Assembly (NCBI GenBank): GCA_023935145.1
Contig: CM043705.1
Coordinates: forward strand, 59,192,584 to 59,256,583
Direction of reading: 5' to 3'
Length of the DNA: 64,000 nt
From: Bretschneidera sinensis
Taxonomy: Eukaryota; Streptophyta; Magnoliopsida; Brassicales; Akaniaceae
Shown here: one piece after another, positions 47,156-59,735 of the stretch
Layout: each line of letters begins with the position of its first letter
Numbering within the stretch: position 1 is the stretch's first letter
Notes under the pieces: model-generated
The model's database searches: none
Told to the model about the DNA's origin: nothing
The model's input: the letters and a program-made list of their open reading frames with translations, nothing else
Translations under genes and position numbers: made by a program

Positions 47156-48401
47156 TGATGAGTCTTAAATATTGCATATTTTAGACCATTAACTTATATT
47201 TGTTATGCTCTTAGTCAGTAGTATTTTACTTTATTTTACGTTTTTCTTGTGTTTTGTATATTTTTACAGGTTTGTGGAGAAAATGAAGCATTTCAGGAGA
47301 TTTGAAGCTTCTGGAGACATTGCGCTCGATCACACGAGATATGCGATCGAGCGCACCTGCCTATGAACGAACGCAAGGTCATCAATCCCACATCGAAATG
47401 TTTGCAGTGCATTGCACCTGCGCTCGAGCGCATCAGACACGCGATCGAGCGTATATGCGATCGAGCGCATCGGACACGCGATCGAGCGCACCTGCGATCG
47501 ATCGCAACATACTGCGATCGAGCACACTCGGGCCAGTATCCCACATCGAATCTGAAACCTACAGTGCTCCGTGACTTCCCCTATATAAACACCATTTGGC
47601 TTCATAATTCAATGTACAATTCCTGAGCCACTTTGGTGTTTACCGGTGGACGTCCGCTAGCATTCTGGTGGATCCCGAAGGCATTGCTACCACGAGGGGA
47701 AGCGCCGCCCGTCAGCGAGTGGAATTTCTCCCATGTAAAGTTGTTTATTTATTTCTTTATATTCAGTTGTTTTAGTTTAAATGTTTAGCACTTTTTATTA
47801 TAGTTTTATAGTTATGAGTGGCTAGACTCTTCAGCTAAGGTTGAAGATGAAGCCCCGCCGTTGTTTGGCGTAGTAGTTCAGATTTGCTTGTACAAATCTG
47901 ACAATTTTTAGTATAAATGTTCTGTCAATTATTTGAGTTAATCTTATAATTGATTGAGTTTAAATTGTCTGTTGGATTTTCTTTGTGTTTCATCTGATGG
48001 ATACATTGAATGCTTTTCGATTAAATTGGATTCCCTTTGTGATTTGTTAAGAGCGGATACATCGGGTGCTTTTGGTTTAGTTGGGATATTCTTTGTTTTT
48101 TGTCTTATAGTTGGATTCATTGAATGTTTTGATAGGCTATATTTTTAGAACATGTATGCTTAACTTCGGTGGGGTGGATTCGGAAACCTTAGTGTTTTTA
48201 ATTATTAGTTTTTAAATCAACTTAGTTTAGTTTATATTTCTTTTGCAATATCATTCACAATTTGGAACTAGGTTAAAATAGAGTTAGTTTAGATTAAATT
48301 ATATTTTCACAACGCAATTCCCTGTGGATTCGACCTCGCACTTGCACAACGCTATACTGCAAATGACTCGTGCGCTTGCGAGTAAATTAAAACTCACAAT
48401 A
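47156..48401 (+). repeat. 5' LTR of Athila plus copy
   Basis: Begins TGATGAGTCTTAAATATTGC and ends ACTCACAATA. It pairs with 55384-56645. It contains a GC-rich motif array (see separate entry) and a TATATAAACACC core-promoter-like element near 47581. Confidence 0.92.
47323..47530 (+). repeat. GATCGAGCGCA motif array in the 5' LTR
   Basis: About eight copies of ATCGAGCGCA or close variants, several with the preceding GC (GCGATCGAGCGCA) or inverted (GCGCTCGATC). One perfect palindrome TGCGATCGATCGCA lies near 47499. The array sits just upstream of the LTR's TATA-like element, in the place of an LTR enhancer. The matching array in the 3' LTR has an extra CGAGCGCACCTG-type unit. Confidence 0.85.
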
Positions 48402-48407
48402 AGTTTT

Positions 48408-48425
48408 TGGCGCCGTTGCCGGGGA
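48408..48425 (+). other. Primer binding site, tRNA-Asp type
   Basis: TGGCGCCGTTGCCGGGGA is complementary over 18 nt to the 3' end of plant tRNA-Asp (…CCCCGGCAACGGCGCCA). This primer is typical of Athila elements. Confidence 0.9.
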
Positions 48426-48603
48426 ATTGTTTGGTTTGTGAAAATTTTTGGTCTGAATTAATTTTATTTTTCTACTAGTTAGTTATAAAAAAAAAGAGTT
48501 AGAAAAATTAAAAAAAAAAACAAAAAAAAAACAAATTTTTTTTTGTTTTTGCTTTATTCTGTTGCTTCTGCTGGTTAGTATCTCATTATTTTTCTGTTGG
48601 TGT

Positions 48604-50105
48604 ATGCTTGGTCGGAGATCCTTGAACTTAGATTTGACACATTTAGATCCCGACTTAGAAAGAACTCTTAGGAGGCAGAAAAGAGCACTAGTTGAGAGAG
48701 AGACTGTTGAGATGGGAGAAAATTTTAATCATCCTGAACATGTAGAGCAACCTAGAGCTTGGAACGTGGACTCCACTACATCCCTTAGGGATTTGTTTGC
48801 ACCCGTTGCGACTAACTCATCTTCCTGCATAGTGTTGCCACCAACCAATGCCACACACTTTGATTTGAAGCCACATGTTATCCAACTCTTACCCTCATTC
48901 CATGGCTTAGATCTTGAAAATCCTTATAGTCATGTCAAGAAGTTCAAAGACATTTGTGCTACATTCAAATTCCAGAACTTCTTTGAGGAGTCAGTCCATC
49001 TTCGAGTCTTTCCTTTCTCCCTTCAGGATAGAGCTAGGGCGTGGTTGGACTCCAACACGTCCGGGTCTATTACATCTTAGGAAAACCTGCTTAGCAAATT
49101 TTATCATAAGTTTTTCCCAATGTCTAGAGTGAATGAGTGCCGAAAGGAGATTAGCTCTTTCACTCAGGACGAGGATGAGAAGTTCTCTGAAAGCTGGGAG
49201 CGCTTTAAAGAGTTACTGATCAGATGCCCTCCACATAGATATGAGAAGTGGAGACCCGTTCAATTCTTCTACCAAGGGTTGACTCAACCAACCATAGCAT
49301 GATCAAGTCTATGAATGGGGGGGCATTCTTGAGTCTGACAGGAGACGAAGCATATATGGCGTTGGACAAGTTGTCCGACAACTCACAGCAGTGGGATTTT
49401 TCAAGCTGTCGAGATAAGTCCATTCGTGCTCCTAAGAGGGGAGGCATCTATGAGGTCAGGGAGGATGCTGATTTAAGGATAAAATTAGATGCCCTCACCA
49501 AGAAGATTGACGCTCTCACTATGAGCCAATCCATCAATGCTGCCAACATATTCAATGTTGAAAGCTGTTCCATCTGTGCTAGTCCCATGCATCTAGCACA
49601 GAATTTCCCATCAATGCCGGCTTGTGCCGAGTATCCTATGGAACAAGTAAATACTTTCAATGACTTTCAAAGGCAGTCAAATGGATCGTACTCCGAGACG
49701 TATAATCCAGGGTGGCGGAACCACCCAAATTTTTCATAGAGACAGAACCAACCAATGAATCAGGGAGGAGCCTCTCATCATGCTCAAAATCAATATCCTC
49801 CCGGATTTGCCCCACAAATTCTTAATCATGGTCGTTCTGCCCATCCAGCACCTTCACCTGCTTACCACGCACCCACCCAAACACCAGCGCCAGTTTCACA
49901 GTCGCTTGAGGACACTCTTAAGGAGTTCATGAAGGCGACTAGCCAAAATATGAGCGATGTGAGGAGTGCAACAATGGTAAAAACCCAAGAAATTGCCAAG
50001 CTGGAGAGTCAAATAGGGCAAATTGCAAGTCACTTGGGTGAGAGAGAGAAAGGAAAGTTCCCTCAGTCAGCCCGTGCAAAACCCAAAAGGATAATTTATG
50101 GTTGA
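48604..50105 (+). pseudogene. Broken gag of Athila plus copy
   Basis: The frame opens around MLGRRSLNLDLTHLDPDLER and carries the Athila gag core (VIQLLPSFHGLDLENPYSHV, RVFPFSLQDRARAWLDS). It stops at 49078 with TAG where the family usually has tryptophan. It reopens at once (KFYHKFFPMSRVNECRKEIS), is frameshifted near 49250-49300, has another stop at 49737, and ends at 50103. The zinc knuckle CSICASPMHLAQNFPS near 49562 has phenylalanine in place of the last cysteine. The minus-strand Athila copy keeps that cysteine. Confidence 0.85.
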
Positions 50106-51180
50106 GAGTTCATCAACTCCTACGCACGGGGAGGAACAAGTACAGTCGATTATCACACTGAGGTCTGGGAGACAAGTGGACAATCAAGTGGAAGAGAGCC
50201 CTGCTATACACCAAGGGCCAGGGAGTGGCAACACAGAGAAGAGAGATGCTGAGCCATCTACAGCCACACCTACTGAGAAAGACCCTCATAGGTCGTTTGT
50301 ACCTAGAGCGCCCTACCCCGAGAGATTACAGGCGCCCAAGAAAGGAGGGAAGTATGAGGAAATTCTGGAGGTATTCAAGCAAGTCCAAATCAATATCCCA
50401 TTTTTGGATGCCATCCATCAAGTGCCATCATATGCCAAGTTTTTAAAGGACTTGGTCACTATCAAGAGGAGGACGAATGTCCCAAAGAAGGCATTTTTGA
50501 CCGAGCAGGTCAGTTCAATCCTTCAGTGCAAGCTACCCATCAAGTATAAGGACCCGGGGTGTCCTACCATCTCTTGCACGATAGGAGTCAGCCATATTGA
50601 GAGGGCCTTTTTGGATCTAGGGGCGAGTGTGAATCTTCTACCCTACTCAGTCTATATGCAGTTGGGGTTAGGAGAATTGAAGCCCACATCCACGACGCTT
50701 TAATTGGCTGACGGGTCAGTGAAAAGACCACGGGGGATAGTTGAGGACGTTTTGATAAAAGTGGATAAGTTCTATTTCCCCATGGATTTTATTGTGCTTG
50801 ACACAGAGCCGGTTCAGAATGTAGGGATTCAAATACCGGTGATTCTAGGGCGACCATTCTTAGCCATGGCTAATGCCCTAATCAATTGTAGGACAGAGGT
50901 GATGAAGATCTCCTTCGAAAATATGACAATGGAGTTGAACATTTTTGATATCACTAGGCAACCACTAGAATATGATGAAATGAGAGATGTGTGCTTGATA
51001 GAGGAGATTCTTAAGGATACTGTGGATGAATCAAGCATTGAGGATCCTATGGCGGCATGCTTTGCTCACTTTGGAGAGGACTTGGGTTTAGATAAGTTAC
51101 TCGAGGAAGTAAATGCCATTTTGAAGTCTGATCCTCAAGAAAGCAAGGAGGAGGAGGAGAATGTGTCACCAGAACCTTAA
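50106..51180 (+). pseudogene. Protease region of Athila plus copy, with stop codons
   Basis: The frame carries PYPERLQAPKKGGKYEEILE, then the aspartic protease site FLDLGASVNLLPYSVY near 50610. A TAA follows at 50701 and the protein continues ADGSVKRPRGIVEDVLIKVD with the conserved PVILGRPFLA. A linker with ACFAHFGEDLGLDKLLEEVN follows, ending in TAA at 51178 directly before [17 protein letters not shown]. Three breaks separate it from the pol frame downstream. Confidence 0.82.
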
Positions 51181-54090
51181 AAGAAGGAACTTAAGCCTTT
51201 ACCGGATAATCTTAAGTATAAGTTCCTGGGTCCAGCATACTGTTTGCCTGTGATAATAGCTTCAGATTTGGGAGAGGCTCAAGAGGAGAAATTATTAGAT
51301 GTTTTAAGAGAGCACAAGGAAGCTATCGGCTGGACCATTGAGGATATTACGGGAATCAACCCCTCGGTGGTGATGCACAGGATACACTTGGAGGAAGATG
51401 CTAAGCCATCGAGGGAGCTGCAAAGAAGGCTCAACCCTGCTATGCAAGAGATTGTGAGGGCAGAGGTTATTAAGCTGTTAAATGCAGGGATCATTTATCC
51501 CATCTCTGATAGCAAGTGGGTGAGCCCCATTCATGTCGTGCCCAAGCGAGCTGGGTTAACGGTAGTAAAGAATAAGGACGACGAGTTGGTGCCAACTCGT
51601 GTGCAGTCTGGGTGGAGAGTGTGTATAGACTACCGTAAGCTGAACATTGCCACAAGGAAGGATCACTTTCCACTTCCATTTATTGATCAGATGGTGGAGC
51701 GTTTGGCTGGGCACGAGTATTATTGCTTTTTGGATGGTTATTTTGGATATAACCAGGTCCCCGTGGACCCCGAAGATCAGGAGAAGACGACATTGACCTG
51801 TCCTTTTGGGACCTTCGCCTACCGTCGCATGCCCTTTGGGTTATGCAATGCACCCGCCACTTTTCAGCGGTGCATGGTCAGTATATTCTCTGACATGGTA
51901 GAGCAGTTCTTGGAGATTTTCATGGACGACTTCTCCGTCTTCGGTTCAACATTTGAGGAGTGCCTGCACCGTCTCTCTTTGGTTTTAGTACGGTGCAAGG
52001 AGAAGAACCTGGTGCTTAATTGGGAGAAGTGTCATTTTATGGTTAAGCAAGGAATTGTACTGGGGCATATTGTATCTCATCAAGGGATTGAGGTCGACAA
52101 AGCGAAGGTGGATTTGATTTCCAGCCTTCCACTCCCACGTACGGTGAAAGAGGTTCTATCTTTTCTGGGCCATGCAGGTTTCTATAGGCGATTTATCCAG
52201 AATTTCAGCAAGATCGCCAGGCCCTTGTGCAAGTTGTTGCAAAAAGATGCCCCATTTCTATTTGATGAGGATTGTAAGAAAGCATTTGGGGATCTGAAGA
52301 AAATTCTGACGTCCATACCCATTATTCAGCCACCTAATTGGGATGTGCCTTTTGAGATTATGTGTGACGCATCAGACTATGCTGTTGGAGTTGTTTTGGG
52401 GCAACGTGTTGATAAACTTCCCCATGCTATCTATTATGCAAGTCGAACTCTAAACGACGCACAACTCAATTATTCTACCACTGAGAAGGAGTTGCTTGCA
52501 GTCGTTTTTGCATTAGACAAGTTCAGATCCTACTTGTTAGGATCTAAAGTCATTATCTACTCGGACCACGCTGCATTGAAGTATCTTTTCTCTAAAAAAG
52601 ATGCTAAATCTCGTCTTATCCGATGGATCTTGTTACTTCAAGAGTTTGAAATTGAGATTCGGGATAAGAAAGGTTCGGAAAATGTGGTGGCGGACCATTT
52701 GTCTAGATTGATTGTGGAATTCAGTGAGGCTGCCACTCCCATTTCTGAGACATTTCCTGATGAACAATTGATGCACATTGCTCACAGTCCCGCACCATGG
52801 TTTGCTGATATAGTGAACTATCTTGTCACCGGACACATGCCCTTGCATTGGGGGAGGCAAGATAAATCAAAATTTTTGGCCATGGTAAAACACTTTTTCT
52901 GGGACGATCCTTACCTGTTCAAGTATTGTCCTGATCAGATCATTAGACGATGTATTCCTGAGCATGACCAATCTAATGTCATCGTCTTTTGTCATGATCA
53001 TGCATGTGGAGGCCATTTTAGTGCTAAAAAGACCGCTGCAAAGTTTTTGCAGTGTGGATTTTATTGGCCTACCCTGTTCCGGGACTCTCAGACCTACTGT
53101 ATATCTTGTGAGCGTTGCCAAAAGCTAAGGAGTCTTTCTAGGAGAAATATGATGCCCCTCAACCCTATTCTGATTGTTGAGATTTTTGATGTGTGGGGCA
53201 TTGATTTCATGGGACCATTCCCAAACTCCTTTGGCTACTTATACATTCTAGTTGCTGTGGACTATCTGTCCAAGTGGGTGGAGGCTGTTGCGTGCAAGAC
53301 CAATGACCACAGAGTTGTGGTCCAGTTCTTGAAAGACACTATTTTTGCTTGTTTTGGTACGCCTCGAGAAATCATAAATGATGGAGGTAAGCACTTTTGC
53401 AACAAGATCTTTGAGCAGTTGATGAAGAAATATTGTATCACGCACAAAGTTGCCACCCCATATCACCCACAGACGAGTGGTCAAGTGGAAATTTCAAATC
53501 ACGAGATCAAACAAATTTTGGAAAAGACTGTGAACCCTAATAGAAAGGATTGGTCTCTGCGATTGACGGATACACTGTGGGCATATCGGACAGCCTTCAA
53601 GACGCCAATTGGCATGTCTCCCTATCGCATTGTATACGGAAAGGCATGTCACCTTCCGGTTGAATTAGAGCATCGTGCGTATTGGGCTGTCAAGCAACTA
53701 AATTCTAATCTTTCCAAGGCTGGCTCACAACGGAAGCTCCAACTCAATGAATTGGAGGAGCTGCGGAATGATGCATATGAGTGTGCCCGATCATACAAAG
53801 CACAAATGAAGAAGACTCATGACCAAAATATTTTGAGACGAGCTTTTGAGCCGGGTCAGAGAGTTCTTCTTTATAATTCGCGCCTGCATCTTTTTCCAGG
53901 CAAGCTCAAATCCCGATGGTCAGGCCCATTCATTATTCGATCGGTTTTTCCTCATGGGGCCATCGAGATTGAGGATCCTAAGAATGGTAATACTTTCAAG
54001 GTAAATGGACGGAGGCTAAAACCATTCTTAGAGTTGAGGAGTCCGGACATTGAGACGATACTGTTAGAGGATCCTAGTTACTCAGATTGA
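51181..54090 (+). CDS. Athila pol: RT, RNase H and integrase, open frame
   Basis: A single open frame of about 970 codons (first ATG at 51244, 948 aa). RT lies at about 51480-52180 with [20 protein letters not shown] and the catalytic [10 protein letters not shown] near 51917. RNase H follows ([15 protein letters not shown] near 52360, [28 protein letters not shown] near 52690). The integrase has the HHCC zinc site (HDHACGGHF to CISCERCQ, about 52994-53121) and a core starting [12 protein letters not shown] near 53189. In the core the usual DNG/DGG site reads NDGGKHF and the later glutamate lies in [10 protein letters not shown]. The C-terminal end has no chromodomain, as expected for Athila. 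It would act in cDNA synthesis and integration, but upstream stops mean it cannot be made as the normal fusion. Whether it is expressed is unknown. Confidence 0.9.
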   Translation, partial: KKELKPLPDNLKYKFLGPAYCLPVIIASDLGEAQEEKLLDVLREHKEAIGWTIEDITGINPSVVMHRIHLEEDAKPSRELQRRLNPAMQEIVRAEVIKLLNAGIIYPISDSKWVSPIHVVPKRAGLTVVKNKDDELVPTRVQSGWRVCIDYRKLNIATRKDHFPLPFIDQMVERLAGHEYYCFLDGYFGYNQVPVDPEDQEKTTLTCPFGTFAYRRMPFGLCNAPATFQRCMVSIFSDMVEQFLEIFMDDFSVFGSTFEECLHRLSLVLVRCKEKNLVLNWEKCHFMVKQGIVLGHIVSHQGIEVDKAKVDLISSLPLPRTVKEVLSFLGHAGFYRRFIQNFSKIARPLCKLLQKDAPFLFDEDCKKAFGDLKKILTSIPIIQPPNWDVPFEIMCDASDYAVGVVLGQRVDKLPHAIYYASRTLNDAQLNYSTTEKELLAVVFALDKFRSYLLGSKVIIYSDHAALKYLFSKKDAKSRLIRWILLLQEFEIEIRDKKGSENVVADHLSRLIVEFSEAATPISETFPDEQLMHIAHSPAPWFADIVNYLVTGHMPLHWGRQDKSKFLAMVKHFFWDDPYLFKYCPDQIIRRCIPEHDQSNVIVFCHDHACGGHFSAKKTAAKFLQCGFYWPTLFRDSQTYCISCERCQKLRSLSRRNMMPLNPILIVEIFDVWGIDFMGPFPNSFGYLYILVAVDYLSKWVEAVACKTNDHRVVVQFLKDTIFACFGTPREIINDGGKHFCNKIFEQLMKKYCITHKVATPYHPQTSGQVEISNHEIKQILEKTVNPNRKDWSLRLTDTLWAYRTAFKTPIGMSPYRIVYGKACHLPVELEHRAYWAVKQLNSNLSKAGSQRKLQLNELEELRNDAYECARSYKAQMKKTHDQNILRRAFEPGQRVLLYNSRLHLFPGKLKSRWSGPFIIRSVFPHGAIEIEDPKNGNTFKVNGRRLKPFLELRSPDIETILLEDPSYSD

Positions 54091-55383
54091 GTGTAGTATT
54101 CTAGGGAGAGTCTGGCTGAAGACGTTAAACTTAGCGCTCATGGGAAGCACCCCACAGCTTATCTTTTCTTTTGTTTATTTATTATTTCGCATTTTTATGA
54201 TTAATGTTTCTTTCCAGTATTTTTTGTTTTCCAGTTTTTATTTTTCAGGGACAAAGCATACTTCAGTTCAAGTTTGGGGGTATGCTATGAGCCATACCAG
54301 TCCATATAGTTCTCCATATCTCAGGTCAGCTCTTTCCATATTAGTCACACATTGGGGTCAATGTGTAATTTAAGTTTGGGGGTATGGGAGACACATCACA
54401 CACTTTGTCCTAATTTGTTGTCTTTTCGTCATAGAGATAAATGCATGCTCATGTTATCGTGAAATTTTGGTTGATCTAAACATTTTATGTGATGTGATGT
54501 CATTGGTGAGCTTAACATTTTGAACACATGATCTGGTGATAAATTTTAAAATTTAGTTACTTACCTTAGGCATTTGAGAATTCACATGTTTGATCTAATC
54601 TAACACGAGCACATTAGCACAAATTATGTGAGGTATGACATATGATTTTAATGTGTATTTTTCTTTATCTTAACTGAAACTGGATGACTTGTTGGATGAA
54701 CTCTTGGGCATAGGAAAATATATAAAAAAAAAAAAATTATCAATAAACTTTTCGCTGAGTAACTGGACCTCTTGCCTCAGTAAGTAGTGAGTGTTCACGT
54801 CAAAATGTGGAATTTTGTTTGGTAATATTAAGGTCGGTTTAATTTCGTAGCCTTTTTGACTCGAGTTAGTAAGTCCTTAGTGGTGTCTTTACACCTAATG
54901 CCCTAAAACCATCTGGTTTGGGAGTCATTGACTCAATACTCGCTACATGGGTCAATTAGAAAGCTTAAGGGAACTAAATATAGCTGTGCCTTATTTAAAA
55001 AAAAAAGAGAAAAAAGAATAAAATAAAAACTATGCCTTTTCGTTCATTTTTGATGGGAAATTCGGTGAATCTTGAGACATGGAGACCTTACACATTAGAG
55101 TTACTTGGAAGCTTCATTTTTATATGCTAATTCACCTTACACTGATTCAAGCTTGTGATGCCTTATCCTGCTTTTTGTAAGTAATTAGATTTTAACATTT
55201 CTATTCATTGCGAAGATGGGTTTACCTTTTTAAGCTTGCTTATGAATGAATATCATGGTGATGTGTGCTCCTTAAATTTTTGGATACCATGAGTGATGAC
55301 TTTATCTTTATGTTCTTTGTTTTTCATTGAGTCTTTTATTTTGTTTTGCTAAGGGACTAGCAAAATATAAGTTTAGGGGTATT
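54091..55383 (+). other. Non-coding region between pol and 3' LTR, with polypurine-like tracts
   Basis: About 1.3 kb without an env-like frame. AAGTTTGGGGGTATG occurs at about 54269 and 54371, and AAGTTTAGGGGTATT lies right before the 3' LTR (55369-55383) as the polypurine tract. The same region, reversed, is present in the minus Athila copy at 58988-60330. Confidence 0.8.
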
Positions 55384-56645
55384 TGATGAGTCTTAAATAT
55401 TGCATATTTTAGACCCTTAACTTATATTTATTATGCTCTTAGTTAGTAGTATTTTACTTTATTTTACGTTTTTCTTGTGTTTTGTGTATTTTTACAGGTT
55501 TGTGGAGAAAATGAAGCATTTCAGGAGATTTGAAGCTTCTGGAGACATTGTGCTCGATCGCACGAGATATGTGATCGAGCGCACTTGCACTCGAGCGCAC
55601 CTGCCTATAAACGAGCGCAAGGTCATCAATCCCACATCGAAATGTTTGCAGTGCATCGCACCTGCGCTCGAGCGCACCAGACACGCGATCGAGCGCATAT
55701 GAGATCGAGCGCACCAGACACGCGATCGAGCGCATCTGCGATCGATCGCAACATACTGCGATCGAGCACACTCGGGCCAGTATCCCACATCGAATCTGAA
55801 ACCTGCAGTGCTCCGTGACTTCCCCTATATAAACACCATTTGGCTTCATAATTCAATGTACAATTCCTGAGCCACTTTGGTGTTTACCGGTGGACGTCCG
55901 CTAGCATTCTGGTGGATCCCGAAGGCATTGCTACCACGAGGGGAAACGCCGCCCGTCAGCGAGTGGAATTTCTCCCATGTAAAGTTGTTTATTTATTTCT
56001 TTATATTCAGTTGTTTTAGTTTAAATGTTTAGCACTTTTTATTATATTTTTATAGTTATGAGTGGCTAGACTCTTCAGCTAAGGTTGAAGATGAAGCCCC
56101 GCCGTTGTTTGGCGTAGTAGTTCAGATTTGCTTGTACAAATCTGACAATTTTTAGTATAAATATTCTGTCAATTATTTGAGTTAATCTTATAATTGATTG
56201 AGTTTAAATTGTCTGTTAGATTTTCTTTGTGTTTCATCTGATGGATACATTGAATGCTTTTCGATTAAATTGTATTCCCTTTGTGATTTGTTAAGAGCGG
56301 ATACATCGGGTGCTTTTGGTTTAGTTGGGATATTCTTTGTTTTTTGTCTTATAGTTGGATTCATTGAATGTTTTGATAGGCTATATTTTTAGAACATGTA
56401 TGCTTAACTTCGGTGGGGTGGATTCAGAAACCTTAATGTTTTTAATTATTAGTTTTTAAATCAACTTAGTTTAGTTTATATTTCTTTTGCAATATCATTC
56501 ACAATTCGGAACTAGGTTAAAATAGAGTTAGTTTAGATTAAATTATATTTTCACAACGCAATTCCCTGTGGATTCGACCTCGCACTTGCACAACGCTATA
56601 CTGCAAACGACTCGTGCGCTTGTGAGTAAATTAAAACTCACAACA
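55384..56645 (+). repeat. 3' LTR of Athila plus copy
   Basis: Begins TGATGAGTCTTAAATATTGC, ends ACTCACAACA, and is followed by TCGGT. It carries the same motif array at about 55551-55770. Confidence 0.93.
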
Positions 56646-56818
56646 TCGGTCCAAAGAAAGGCCATTATTTGGTAGGTTAGGTTGTCAATATTCATGAAAT
56701 ATATTTAAGATACCACTTACAAGTCGGTATTTCTGTCCAAAGACTAAGTATTAATGTTGTGCTAGATATCTTGTTATGGGCCCACATGCATGTGTATATG
56801 TATACAGTTTTGTTTTGA

Positions 56819-56821
<3 letters not shown>

Positions 56822-56871
<50 letters not shown>
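56822..56871. repeat. (TA)n microsatellite in copia leader
   Basis: About 50 nt of uninterrupted TA repeats just upstream of the copia gag start. Confidence 0.95.
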
Positions 56872-56874
<3 letters not shown>

Positions 56875-56904
56875 TTGTTACTAAGTGTGAGCTTTTGTTC
56901 TTGT

Positions 56905-57705
56905 TTAGAGCAACCTCGATTTCTGCTAACATCAACAACATTCCTGTGCTTAATGGCACGAATTTCAAGAAGTGGTAAGATCATGTTATGATCGTGCTTG
57001 GGTGCATGGAATTAGACTATGCATTGAGGGTCAATCTCGCCTCGCACATTTGACCAGCGATAATACCGCTGAGCAAAAGGTTGTATATGAAAAGTGGGAG
57101 CGAACAAACCGTATGAGCCTAATGATTATGAAGCACTCGATTCCGGATACCATCAGGGGTTCTATTCCTGATGAAAATGATGCTAAGAAATTCCTCTCCC
57201 AAATAGCAGACCGATTCGCTGCAAATTAAAAGGTCGAGACAAGCACCATCTTGACTTAGCTTGTCTCAATGCGGTACAAGGGGAAGGAGAATATAAGAGA
57301 GTACATCATGGAGATGTCAAACCTTGTGACAAGACTAAAGGTATTCAAGCTGGAATTGCCAGAAGACATTCTGGTGCACTTAGTCTTGATCTCTTTTCCT
57401 ACACAATTCAGTCCTTTCAAAATTAGTTACAATATTCAAAAGGAAAAATAGACTTTGAATGAGCTGATTGCTCAATATGTCCAAGAGGAAGAGAGACTTA
57501 ATCATGAAAAGATTGAAAGTGCTCATTTAGCATCAACTTATCAGGACCCCAGTTCCAGCAATAAAAGAAATAGGAACATTAAAGGAAAGGAAACTGTAGG
57601 GTCTGGAAATTCACACCACAAGGGACAATAGAAACAAGATAAATGTATAACTTGTTTCTTTTGCCACAAAGCTGGTCATGTGAAGAAAGACTGCATAAAA
57701 TACGC
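56905..57705 (+). pseudogene. Broken copia gag with zinc knuckle
   Basis: Starts with NIPVLNGTNFKKW near 56937, the typical copia gag opening, then an immediate stop. The rest is spread over frames: MSLMIMKHSIPDTIRGSIPD near 57112, REYIMEMSNLVTRLKVFKLE near 57299 (UBN2-type gag domain), a stop near 57449, and the CCHC knuckle CFFCHKAGHVKKDC near 57655-57695. The second Athila insertion starts nine bases after the knuckle. Several stops and at least one frameshift show decay before or after the insertions. Confidence 0.82.
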
Positions 57706-58987
57706 TGTTGTGAGTTTTAAATTACTCGTAAGCGCACGAGTCGTTTGCAATATAGTGTTGTGCAAGTGCGAGGTCGAATCCACAGGGAATTGCGTTGTGA
57801 AAATATAAATTTATCTAAACTAAGTCCATTTTAACCTAGTTCCAAATTTGTAATTATATGTTGCAAAATAAATAAAAGCTAAACTAAATTGATTTTAAAA
57901 ACTAATAAAAACACACTAAGGTTTCTGAATCCACCCCGCCAAAGTTAAGCATATAACTCAATGTTCTAAAGATAGTCTATCAAAAAATTTCATGAATCCA
58001 ACTATAAAACAAAAAACAAAGAATATCCCAATTAAACCAAAAGCATCCAATGTATCCGCTCTTAACAAATCACAAAGGAAATCTAATTTAATCGAAAACA
58101 ATTCGATGTATCCATCAGATGAAACACAAGGAATATCCAACAGAACAATTTAAACTCAATCAATCACAAGATTAACTCAAATAATTGACAAAACATTTAT
58201 ACTAAAAATTGTCAGATTTGTACAAGCAAATCTGAACTACTATGCCAAACAGTGGCAGGGCTTCATCTTCAACCTTAGCTGAAGATTCTAGCCACTCATA
58301 ATTATGAAACTACAATTCATAATAAAAGTGCTAAACATTAAACTAAAACAACTAAATAAAAAGAAATAAATAACTTTACATGGGAGAAATTTCACTCGCT
58401 GATGGGTGGGGCTTCCCCTCATGGTAGAAAAGCCTTCGGGATCCACCAGAATGCTAGCAGACGTCCACCGGTTAACACCAAAGTGGCCCAGGAATTATAC
58501 ACTGAATGATGAAGTGGAGTAGGTCTTATATAGGCAAATACCACGACTGCAATGTTTTTCCAATCCGATGTGGGATATAGAAATATGTTTCCAACCAATG
58601 TAGGATGTGGGATTTATGTCTTCACATGCCCTTCAAAACTTCTGTTCATGTTGAAATCCTGCACAGCCTGCACAGCCTGACCTTTGTCTACTAAAACGGC
58701 CATAACTTTATGTAGAAAAATCATTTTTACGAGTCATAAATTTCTCCAGAAAATAGACTTCTGGATCTTTCTAAGAATATATGGCTCATATCCTGGTTCT
58801 TCTTGAATCAATACAGTTTAATTTTCAAAGATGATTGATCTGTACGGGCAATTCTGGCAATTTTAGTGAAACTCCTTTTCCAGTGCTTGTAAACCTGAAA
58901 AACAACGAAAACAACTCAAAGTAACAAAATCCTAAGCTAACAAATATAAATCAAGTGGCCAAAATTTGCAATATTTTTCTCTCATCA
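57706..58987 (-). repeat. 3' LTR of Athila minus copy
   Basis: On the plus strand it begins TGTTGTGAGTTTTAAATTAC and ends TTCTCTCATCA; it matches 62231-63519. The part near the primer side is shared with the plus Athila copy (AGTGTTGTGCAAGTGCGAGG, AATCCACAGGGAATTGCG), while the outer part is different. Confidence 0.92.
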
Positions 58988-59344
58988 AATACCCCCAAAC
59001 TTACATTTTGCTAGTCCCTTAGCAAAACAAAATAAAAAAAAAACTAAATGAAAAACAAAGAACATAAAGATAAGTTCAATATTCATGGTATCCAAAAATT
59101 TAAGGAGCATTCAAAATCATGAGATTCATTCATGAGCAAGCTTAAATAAGTCCAACCCATCTTCATAATGAATAAGAATTTAAAACCTAATTACTTACAA
59201 GAGGCATGGTAAGACATCACAAGCTTGAATCAGTGTAAAGTGATTTAGCATATACAAATGAGGTTTCTAAATAACTTCAATGTATAAGGTAATCAAGTCT
59301 CAAGATCTACATAACTTCTCATCAGAAAGAACAACGATGGCATA

Positions 59345-59347
<3 letters not shown>

Positions 59348-59406
<59 letters not shown>
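59348..59406. repeat. (TA)n microsatellite in Athila minus copy
   Basis: Uninterrupted TA repeats of about 58 nt in the post-pol region. A shorter TA tract lies at about 59698-59735. Confidence 0.95.
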
Positions 59407-59409
<3 letters not shown>

Positions 59410-59698
59410 CTCTGCTATGTTTAGTTCCCTTAAGCTTTTTAATCGACCCACGTAGCGAGTGTTGAGTCAATGACTCTCAAACCAGATGGTTTTAGGGCAT
59501 TAGGTATAAAGACACCCCTAAGGACTTACTAACTCGAGTAAAAAAGGCTACAAAATTAAACCGGCCTTAATACTACCAAGCAAAATTCCACCTTTTGACG
59601 TGAACACTCACTGCTTACTGAGGCAAGAGGTCCAGTTACTCAGTGAAAAGTTTATTGATGATGATAATTATAAATATTAGTAGTATTAGTTGTTTTTT

Positions 59699-59735
<37 letters not shown>

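Larger units (their letters stand above)
47151..56650 (+). mobile_element. Athila-type Ty3/gypsy retrotransposon (plus copy) nested in copia
   Basis: 5' LTR 47156-48401, internal 48402-55383, 3' LTR 55384-56645. The 5-bp TCGGT sits on both sides (47151-47155 and 56646-56650). The primer site complementary to tRNA-Asp, the gag with CSICASPMHL, the FMDDF reverse transcriptase, and the long non-coding stretch after pol agree with the Athila lineage. The two LTRs are nearly identical apart from scattered substitutions and a ~16-bp indel, so the insertion is young. No env-like frame is present between pol and the 3' LTR. Confidence 0.93.

Noticed and set aside
47302..47626. Several Arg/Ser-rich frames on both strands in the Athila LTR (also at 55433-55856)
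   Set aside because: They are produced by the GATCGAGCGCA repeat array and are not proteins.
54091..55383. Env-like gene expected in some Athila elements
   Set aside because: No open frame of useful length or membrane segments occur between pol and the 3' LTR.
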